In this document: in pieces, positions 33,042 through 38,292 of the stretch | Layout of the letters: each line of letters starts with the position of its first letter | Numbering within the stretch: the stretch's first letter is position 1 | Assembly (NCBI GenBank): GCA_045655645.1 | Contig: JAZOPS010000015.1 | Coordinates: forward strand, 1 to 38,292 | Length of the DNA stretch: 38,292 bases | Source of the DNA: Fimenecus sp045655645 | Lineage (GTDB): Bacteria > Bacillota > Clostridia > Oscillospirales > Acutalibacteraceae | Reading direction: 5' to 3' | Translations under genes and position numbers: made by a program | The notes under the pieces: generated by a model | Seen by the model: only the letters and a program-made list of their open reading frames with translations | What the model was told of the DNA's origin: nothing | Database searches by the model: none

Positions 33042-35561
33042 TACATACAGATATTTTTTACGAACAAGAAACGCACTTGCAACAACAAAAATGATAAGTA
33101 TAAATAATAAATATACAGTTATTGTTGACTCAACATTTGTGTCAGGGATTTCGGGATTTTTTATATCTTCTTTATTAGTATTTTCCTGCTCGGTGTCGTT
33201 ATCATCTACTGCTGGAAGTTTATCAATTGATTTATGCTCTTTTTCACCACAAAGGCATACTCTTTCCATTTCACCTTTGGTGTCAACTGTTGCTTCTTTT
33301 GCTACAACCCAGTCACCAAATGTATGAGCTGTTGCATCTACATAATCATCAACATAACTATCACCACATTCGCAAGTATATGTTATATAACCTTTTTCTG
33401 TGCAAGTTGGTGTTGTTATAACTGCTTCGTGATTATGCTCTGTAATCTTTCCAAATACTTCTGTGTATGTATCACCACAAGCACAAGTATATGTCATAAC
33501 ACCTGTTGTTGTATGAGTTGCAGGTGTTGTGATTTCTGATGTGTGACTATGACCTAATGCATCAACATAATCATCAACATAGGTATCACCACATTCACAA
33601 GTGTAAGTTGTGAATCCTTGTTTTGTACAAGTTGGTGATGTTGTAACTGTTTTGTATTCATGGTCAATAACATCAACATAATCATCAACATAACTGTCAC
33701 CACATTCACAAATATATATTGTATAACCTTGTGCTGTGCAAATTGGTGGTGTTACAACAGGAGTGTATTCGTGTATGTGATTATAATGAATTGTTGCTTT
33801 AGTTAAGTTTTGATTTCTAATACCTATAGAAATATTTTCCCATTGTGCTGCTGTGCCAACATAATATACACTTGTAAGGCTTTCGCAATCTTCAAATGCC
33901 AAAATACCGATTGTTTTTACGCTTACAGGGATTGTTACACTTGTAAGGCTTTCGCAACCCAAAAATGCAGAAATACCGATTATATTTACACTGTCACCGA
34001 TTGTGAAACTTGTAAAGTTGTCACAACCACAAAATGCATAATTACCGATTGTTGTTACATTGTCACCGATTGTTACACTTGTAAGGTTGTCGCAATAATA
34101 AAATGCAGAATTACCGATTGATGTTACACTCTCAGGGATTGTGTAATTCGTTCTGGTGTTACCTATTGGATATTGAATAAGTGTTGTTTTATTTTTATTA
34201 AATAAAACACCATATTCATCACTTGAATAATATTTATTATTACTATCTACTATAAACTCTGTAAGACTGTCACAACCTCCAAATGCAAAAAGACCGATTG
34301 TTTGTACACTTACAGGGATTGTTATAGTTGTAAGGCTGTCGCAACCAGAAAATGCATTCTCACTGATTGTTGTTACACTGTCAGGGATTATTACACTTGT
34401 AAGGCTTTCGCAACCAAAAAATACATATTCACCGATTGTTGTTATACTGTCAGGGATTGTTACACTTGTAAGGCTTTCGCAATAATAAAATGCATATTCA
34501 CCGATTGTTTTTACACTGTCAGGGATTATTACACTTGTAAGACTGGTGCACTCATCAAATGCATAATTATCTATTATTGTTACACTGTCAGGAATTATTA
34601 CACTTGTAAGGCTGGTGCAACCAGAAAATGCAGAATTACATATTTTTGTTATACTATCAGGGATTGTTACACTTGTAAGGCTTTCGCAACCATAAAATGC
34701 ATAATTACCGATTGTTGTTACACTGTCAGGAATTGTTGCACTTGTAAGGCTGGTGCACTCATCAAATGCATAATTATCTATTGCTTTTACGCCGTCAGGA
34801 ATTGTTACACTTGTAAGGCTGCTACAATTTTCAAATGCACCAACACCAATTGTTGTTACACTGTCAGGGATTGTGTAATTTGCTCTTGTGTTACCTATTG
34901 GATATTGAATAAGTGTTGTTTTATTTTTATTAAATAATACACCATCATATTCGTTATTTGAATAATATTTATTATTACTGTCTACTGTGATGTTTGTAAG
35001 GCTGGTACAATCATAAAATACATAATTACCTATTGCTTTTACACTGTCACCGATTGTTACATTTGTAAGGCTATAGCACCTTTGAAATGCCCAGCCATCA
35101 ATTGTTGTTACACTGTCAGGTATTGTTATGCTTGTAAGGCTTTTGCACCAACCAAATGCATTATAACCGATTGATGTTACGCTATCAGGAATTATTATAT
35201 TTTTAAGGCTATCGCAATCAACAAATGCATCTTCACCGATTGTTGTTACACTGTCACCGATTGTTACACTTGTAATACTGTCGCAACCATAAAATGCATA
35301 AGTACCGATTGTTGTTACATCATTGTTAATTACAACTTTTTTAATGCCGTCTTCATAATTTTCCCATGGACGATTGTTATATTTGTAATCGTACATATCA
35401 CCTGTGCCGAAAATGGTTAAAGTATATGTTGATGAATCGTACGTCCAAGTAAGATTATCACCACAAGTGCCTGAATATGTAGCTGCACTTGCTGTGATTG
35501 GAACAATGGAAATTACCATTATAATTGCGAGGATAATTGATAAAATTTTATTTTTTTTCAT
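33024..35561 (-). CDS. BspA-like leucine-rich repeat surface protein
   Basis: An 845-residue exported protein. It has a signal peptide (about 1-27, cleavage after ASA/A), then a short domain with CGDNLTWTYDSSTYTLTIFG (33-51-like stretch). About 18 LRR_5/BspA repeats of 23 residues (73-561) follow the pattern LTSVTIPDSVTTIG..AF.GC.S, interrupted by two near-identical long modules (188-248 and 433-492). Five units of about 37 residues (597-783) contain a C-x-C-G motif, most with a further Cys. An acidic Asn/Glu-rich linker leads to a C-terminal hydrophobic helix and a basic tail (812-845). IPDTN just before the helix looks like a degenerate sortase signal. Such proteins mediate adhesion or host/matrix contact in gut bacteria; the ligand here is unknown. 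GGGGA precedes the ATG, and the gene is monocistronic. Confidence 0.9.
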   Translation of the reverse strand: MKKNKILSIILAIIMVISIVPITASAATYSGTCGDNLTWTYDSSTYTLTIFGTGDMYDYKYNNRPWENYEDGIKKVVINNDVTTIGTYAFYGCDSITSVTIGDSVTTIGEDAFVDCDSLKNIIIPDSVTSIGYNAFGWCKSLTSITIPDSVTTIDGWAFQRCYSLTNVTIGDSVKAIGNYVFYDCTSLTNITVDSNNKYYSNNEYDGVLFNKNKTTLIQYPIGNTRANYTIPDSVTTIGVGAFENCSSLTSVTIPDGVKAIDNYAFDECTSLTSATIPDSVTTIGNYAFYGCESLTSVTIPDSITKICNSAFSGCTSLTSVIIPDSVTIIDNYAFDECTSLTSVIIPDSVKTIGEYAFYYCESLTSVTIPDSITTIGEYVFFGCESLTSVIIPDSVTTISENAFSGCDSLTTITIPVSVQTIGLFAFGGCDSLTEFIVDSNNKYYSSDEYGVLFNKNKTTLIQYPIGNTRTNYTIPESVTSIGNSAFYYCDNLTSVTIGDNVTTIGNYAFCGCDNFTSFTIGDSVNIIGISAFLGCESLTSVTIPVSVKTIGILAFEDCESLTSVYYVGTAAQWENISIGIRNQNLTKATIHYNHIHEYTPVVTPPICTAQGYTIYICECGDSYVDDYVDVIDHEYKTVTTSPTCTKQGFTTYTCECGDTYVDDYVDALGHSHTSEITTPATHTTTGVMTYTCACGDTYTEVFGKITEHNHEAVITTPTCTEKGYITYTCECGDSYVDDYVDATAHTFGDWVVAKEATVDTKGEMERVCLCGEKEHKSIDKLPAVDDNDTEQENTNKEDIKNPEIPDTNVESTITVYLLFILIIFVVASAFLVRKKYLYVLGIKK
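33213..33773 (-). repeat. Five tandem units of about 111 bp coding Cys-rich repeats
   Basis: The units encode about 37 residues each, with pattern H..Y....T.P.CT..GY..Y.C.CGD.Y.DDYVD. Units 1, 2 and 4 are most alike. Unit 3 has His in place of the first Cys, and unit 5 is the most diverged. All keep C-x-C-G. Confidence 0.85.
33879..35345 (-). repeat. Tandem 69-bp LRR-coding repeats with two interrupting modules
   Basis: About 18 units of 69 bp encode 23-residue BspA-type repeats. Adjacent units are strongly similar at DNA level (recurring TTGTTACACTGTCAGG and CTTGTAAGGCT words on the plus strand). The copies at 34086-34265 and 34818-35000 carry a longer module with a nearly identical NKNKTTLIQYPIGNTR core. 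Unit number could change by slippage or recombination. Confidence 0.88.
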
Positions 35562-35606
35562 AATAATTTCCCCATTTAGATAAAATATTTAGAATTTTCT
35601 AATTAA

Positions 35607-35634
35607 AGTATATTGCAATTTTAAAAAATTACAA
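35607..35634 (-). promoter_or_regulatory. Possible promoter of the LRR surface-protein gene
   Basis: On the minus strand TTGTAA (35629-35634) and TATACT (35607-35612) are 16 bp apart, giving a start near 35600 and a leader of about 39 bases. An alternative TTGCAA-17-TAAAAT pair lies slightly upstream. Two ATTGCAAT palindromes (35612-35619 and 35640-35647) flank it. Confidence 0.45.
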
Positions 35635-35670
35635 TAGAAATTGCAATTTTTTACTAAATATCTCCTACTA

Positions 35671-35701
35671 AAATAAAAAAGCTCCTTTTGCAAGGAGCCA
35701 A
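35671..35701 (-). terminator. Terminator after gpmI
   Basis: A 7-bp GC-containing stem (35692-35698 with 35681-35687) and a four-base loop, followed on the minus strand by six T and further T-rich sequence. It ends the pgk-tpiA-gpmI transcript before the LRR gene. Confidence 0.85.
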
Positions 35702-35711
35702 AAAATAATTA

Positions 35712-37247
35712 TTATTTTTCTATCAATGAAACGCCGCTCATTTCAGCAGGTATCTCGAGTCCCATAATATCAAGCATTGTTGGAGAAAGGTCACAAAGCT
35801 TACCACCTTCTGCTTTAAGTGTGCATTCTTTACCAACAACTACAAGTGGAACTGGATTTGTTGTATGAGCTGTAAATGGTGAACCATCATCTTCATACAT
35901 CTTATCTGCATTACCATGGTCAGCTGTAATAAGAATTACACCGTCCATTTTCATAGTTGCATCAACAAGCTTACCAACGCATTCGTCAACTGCTTCAACT
36001 GCCTTAACTGCAGCGTCAAAGATACCTGTATGACCAACCATATCGCAGTTAGCATAGTTAAGGATTACAACATCATATTTACCGCTTAAAATCTGTTCAC
36101 AAGCAGCGTCACAAACTTCGTAAGCACTCATTTCAGGCTTTAAGTCAAATGTAGAAATTTTTGGAGAGTCAATAAGAACTCTGTCTTCACCTGGGTAAAC
36201 CTTTTCTTCGCCACCATTATAGAAGAATGTTACGTGAGCATACTTCTGTGTTTCAGCAATACGAAGTTGAGTTTTGCCAAGCTTTGAAAGGTATTCACCC
36301 ATTGTATTTGTAAGAGTCTGAGGCTTATATGCAACATTTACATTTGGCATTTCAGCATCGTATTGAGTCATACATACATAATAAAGTGGGAAAAATTCTT
36401 TTCTTTGGAATCCTGTGAAATCAGGGTCAACAAAAGTTCTTGTAATTTCTCTTGCACGGTCAGGACGGAAGTTAAAGAAGATAACAGAATCGTTAGCAGA
36501 AATTGCCTCTGCACCGTCAACAACTGTTGGCATAACGAATTCGTCAGTAAGGTATTTACCGTCTTCGTCAATTGTTTCATATGACTTTTTAACTGCATCA
36601 AGTGCAGAATCAGTTGCAATACCTTCACGGTTAACCATTGCATTGTAAGCCATACCAACTCTATCCCACATATTATCACGGTCCATAGCGTAAAATCTAC
36701 CCATAACAGTAGCAATTTTACCTACACCGATTTCTGCGAGTTTATCTTCAAGTTCTTTAACAAAGTCAACGCCTGAACTTGGTGGAACATCACGACCATC
36801 AAGTAAAGCATGAACATATACTTTATCAAGTCCATTCTTCTTTGCGAGTTCAACAAGCGCGTAGAGATGTGTGTTGTGGCTATGAACACCACCATCTGAA
36901 AGAAGACCAATCAAATGAAGCGCAGTGTTGTTCTTCTTACAATTCTCGATTGCACTCATAAATACATCGTTTTCGAAGAAATCACCATCCATAATTGACT
37001 TTGTGATTCTTGTTAATTCCTGATAAACAACACGGCCTGCGCCGATATTTGTGTGACCAACTTCTGAGTTGCCCATCTGACCATCTGGAAGACCAACATC
37101 CATACCAGATGCACCAATATAAGTCATTGGATTATTTTTAAAAATTTCGTCAAGTCTTGGTGTATTAGCCGCTGTAATTGCGTTGCCGTAATCAGCAGGG
37201 TTATATCCAAAACCATCCATAATACATAAAACTACAGGTTTTTTCAT
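35712..37247 (-). CDS. gpmI: 2,3-bisphosphoglycerate-independent phosphoglycerate mutase
   Basis: A 511-residue Mn-dependent enzyme that interconverts 3- and 2-phosphoglycerate in glycolysis. The alkaline-phosphatase-type metal site starts with CIMDGFGYNP, and the phosphoserine nucleophile is in GLPDGQMGNSEVGHTNIGAG. Other hallmarks are HALLDGRDVPPSS, GRFYAMDRD.RW-like MDRDNMWDR, NFRPDRAREI, NYANCDMVGHTG and ITADHGNADKM. The length is standard (about 510). The ATG follows AAAGGTGA, 21 bp after tpiA. In Bacillus this Mn-dependent enzyme is pH-sensitive and tied to spore dormancy, relevant for a spore former. It is the last gene of the glycolytic block. Confidence 0.98.
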   Translation of the reverse strand: MKKPVVLCIMDGFGYNPADYGNAITAANTPRLDEIFKNNPMTYIGASGMDVGLPDGQMGNSEVGHTNIGAGRVVYQELTRITKSIMDGDFFENDVFMSAIENCKKNNTALHLIGLLSDGGVHSHNTHLYALVELAKKNGLDKVYVHALLDGRDVPPSSGVDFVKELEDKLAEIGVGKIATVMGRFYAMDRDNMWDRVGMAYNAMVNREGIATDSALDAVKKSYETIDEDGKYLTDEFVMPTVVDGAEAISANDSVIFFNFRPDRAREITRTFVDPDFTGFQRKEFFPLYYVCMTQYDAEMPNVNVAYKPQTLTNTMGEYLSKLGKTQLRIAETQKYAHVTFFYNGGEEKVYPGEDRVLIDSPKISTFDLKPEMSAYEVCDAACEQILSGKYDVVILNYANCDMVGHTGIFDAAVKAVEAVDECVGKLVDATMKMDGVILITADHGNADKMYEDDGSPFTAHTTNPVPLVVVGKECTLKAEGGKLCDLSPTMLDIMGLEIPAEMSGVSLIEK

Positions 37248-37268
37248 TTAATTCACCTTTTATTTTAA

Positions 37269-38036
37269 TTATTTAGATGCAGCAGCAACGATTTTTGAGA
37301 AATCAACTGCTTTAAGAGATGCACCACCGATAAGACCACCGTCAACATTTACTTTAGCAACAAGCTCGTCAGCATTTGCAGCGTTCATTGAACCACCATA
37401 CTGAACTGTAACTGTTTCAGCAACATCTGCACCATAAGCTTCAGCGATAGCTGCACGAACATAGCCGTTACCTTCGTCTGCTTGATCAGCAGTAGCAGTA
37501 ACACCTGTGCCGATAGCCCAAACTGGTTCATAAGCAATGATTACATCTTTAAGCTGTTCTTTTGTTACATTTGTAAGAGCCATCTTTGTCTGGAACTTAA
37601 GAAGTGTTTCTGTGTAACCAAGTTCTCTTTGTTCAAGTGTTTCACCAACGCAGATGATTGCTTTAAGACCTGCATTAAGAGCAGCAAGTGAACGAAGGTT
37701 AACTGTCTGGTCTGTTTCACCGAAGTACTGTCTTCTCTCACTGTGACCAATTACAACATATTCAACGCCTGCTTCTTTAAGCATATCTGCTGAAATTTCG
37801 CCTGTATAAGCACCTGATGCTTTGAAGTGAACATTTTCAGCACCGATTTTGATGTTTGAACCTTTTGCTGCTTCCACCGCTGCAGGGATATCGATAAATG
37901 GTACACAAAGTACAACATCACAATCTGCACCTGCTACAAGTGGTTTCATTTCTTCAATAAGAGCTTTTGCCTGAGATGGTGTATTATTCATTTTCCAGTT
38001 ACCTGCGATAACTGCTCTGCGAAGTTCTTTTTTCAT
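37269..38036 (-). CDS. tpiA: Triosephosphate isomerase
   Basis: A 255-residue TIM-barrel enzyme that interconverts dihydroxyacetone phosphate and glyceraldehyde-3-phosphate. The catalytic Lys is in GNWKMN, His in VIGHSERR and Glu in AYEPVWAIGTG, with the phosphate-binding YGGSMNAANA and GGLIGGASL near the end. The length is typical. AAGGAG lies about 11 bp upstream of the ATG. It sits between pgk and gpmI, as in many Firmicutes glycolytic operons. An intercistronic hairpin (38064-38087) separates it from pgk. Confidence 0.98.
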   Translation of the reverse strand: MKKELRRAVIAGNWKMNNTPSQAKALIEEMKPLVAGADCDVVLCVPFIDIPAAVEAAKGSNIKIGAENVHFKASGAYTGEISADMLKEAGVEYVVIGHSERRQYFGETDQTVNLRSLAALNAGLKAIICVGETLEQRELGYTETLLKFQTKMALTNVTKEQLKDVIIAYEPVWAIGTGVTATADQADEGNGYVRAAIAEAYGADVAETVTVQYGGSMNAANADELVAKVNVDGGLIGGASLKAVDFSKIVAAASK

Positions 38037-38063
38037 AATTTATTTACTCCTTATCATAAATTG

Positions 38064-38087
38064 TGGGAGAACCGCAAAGTTCTCCCA
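38064..38087 (-). other. Intercistronic hairpin between pgk and tpiA
   Basis: A perfect 9-bp stem (TGGGAGAAC, 38064-38072, with GTTCTCCCA, 38079-38087) and a six-base loop. On the minus strand it is not followed by a T run, so it is more likely an mRNA-stability or processing element than a terminator. Confidence 0.6.
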
Positions 38088-38101
38088 TAAAAATATTCAA
38101 A

Positions 38102-38292
38102 TTATTTCTCGTTGAGAGCTGCGATACCTGGAAGTTCTTTACCTTCAAGATATTCAAGAGATGCACCGCCACCTGTTGAAATGTGTGACATCTTGTCTGC
38201 GAAACCAAGTTTTTGAATAGCAGCAGCTGAGTCACCACCACCAATGATAGAAATAGCATCACTATCTGCAATAGCAGTTGCAACTGCAACTG
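38102..38292 (-). CDS. pgk: Phosphoglycerate kinase, C-terminal part (cut by window edge)
   Basis: The last 62 or so residues of a longer gene that continues beyond the right edge. The frame reads AIADSDAISIIGGGDSAAAI, then KLGFADKMSHISTGGGASLE and ends LPGIAALNEK before TAA. This GGGDS...STGGGASLE pattern is the nucleotide-binding C-terminal end of phosphoglycerate kinase, which makes ATP from 1,3-bisphosphoglycerate. Its place upstream of tpiA and gpmI agrees. An overlapping open frame in another phase here is not real. Partial only because of the window boundary. Confidence 0.96.
   Translation of the reverse strand, partial: VAVATAIADSDAISIIGGGDSAAAIQKLGFADKMSHISTGGGASLEYLEGKELPGIAALNEK

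Noticed and set aside
33810..34937. Long plus-strand open frames rich in CYTCKA-type repeats
   Set aside because: They are antisense to the LRR gene. The 69-bp repeats keep one antisense phase open. There is no ribosome site or signal sequence.
33879..35345. Possible CRISPR-like array because of short regular repeats
   Set aside because: There are no unique spacers; units are directly adjacent, protein-coding in 23-residue steps, and no cas genes are nearby.
38044..38289. An 81-codon minus-strand frame at the right edge
   Set aside because: The neighbouring phase encodes the recognisable C-terminus of phosphoglycerate kinase, so this phase is a shadow.

Overview
The window looks like chromosomal DNA from an AT-rich, endospore-forming Clostridia member, most likely Ruminococcaceae/Oscillospirales. 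The evidence is a full spoIIIAA-AH operon, spoIIM, spmA/spmB, Firmicutes-style Shine-Dalgarno sites and gene orders, a lysine riboswitch, and a BspA-type leucine-rich repeat surface protein. The assignment is by gene content; no rRNA or marker alignment was possible. TAA, TAG and TGA are all used as stops, so the code is standard.

Layout, left to right. (1) 1-399 is a very AT-rich leader ending in a perfect 17-bp palindrome that abuts the ribosome site of a Xer-type tyrosine recombinase (400-1377, +). (2) A minus-strand group queA-tgt-yajC-(TIGR04086 membrane protein)-spoIIM (5154 down to 1367) covers queuosine tRNA modification, a Sec accessory protein and the engulfment protein SpoIIM. yajC has its own promoter, and a terminator hairpin overlaps the ribosome site of the following gene. 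(3) A lysine riboswitch plus terminator (5226-5464) precedes the plus-strand lysine/diaminopimelate operon asd-dapA-dapB and a free-standing two-ACT-domain protein (5506-8737). (4) tyrS (minus) has its own promoter. (5) A long minus-strand run nusB-(Kae1-like protein)-xseA-xseB-ispA-dxs-tlyA-nadK-argR-recN (19375 down to 10098) is the classic Firmicutes 'nusB to recN' cluster, with a Kae1-like gene where folD usually sits and nadK inserted. (6) spoIIIAA-AH (24157 down to 19514) encodes the mother-cell side of the SpoIIIA-SpoIIQ channel and lies just upstream of nusB, as in Bacillus but without accBC between. (7) A divergent yfhO-family membrane protein (24273-27032, +) ends at a terminator shared with uvrA. 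(8) uvrB-uvrA (minus) is transcribed from a strong promoter overlapped by a near-consensus LexA/DinR box. (9) spmA-spmB (plus) runs convergently into a large BspA-like LRR surface protein gene (35561 down to 33024). (10) A glycolytic block pgk (partial)-tpiA-gpmI (minus) fills the right edge.

Most genes are on the minus strand and tightly packed, with 4-8 bp overlaps that suggest translational coupling. Several starts were moved downstream of the longest open frame because the Shine-Dalgarno sequence lies inside the longer frame; each case is stated.

I see no phage, plasmid, CRISPR or toxin-antitoxin locus, and no clear candidate for a wholly new multi-gene system. The points most worth following are regulatory or architectural: the terminator embedded in a ribosome site after yajC, the detached aspartokinase-like regulatory subunit under lysine control, the palindrome at the recombinase start, the hairpin in the nusB leader, the LexA box at uvrBA, and the repeat architecture of the LRR surface protein.
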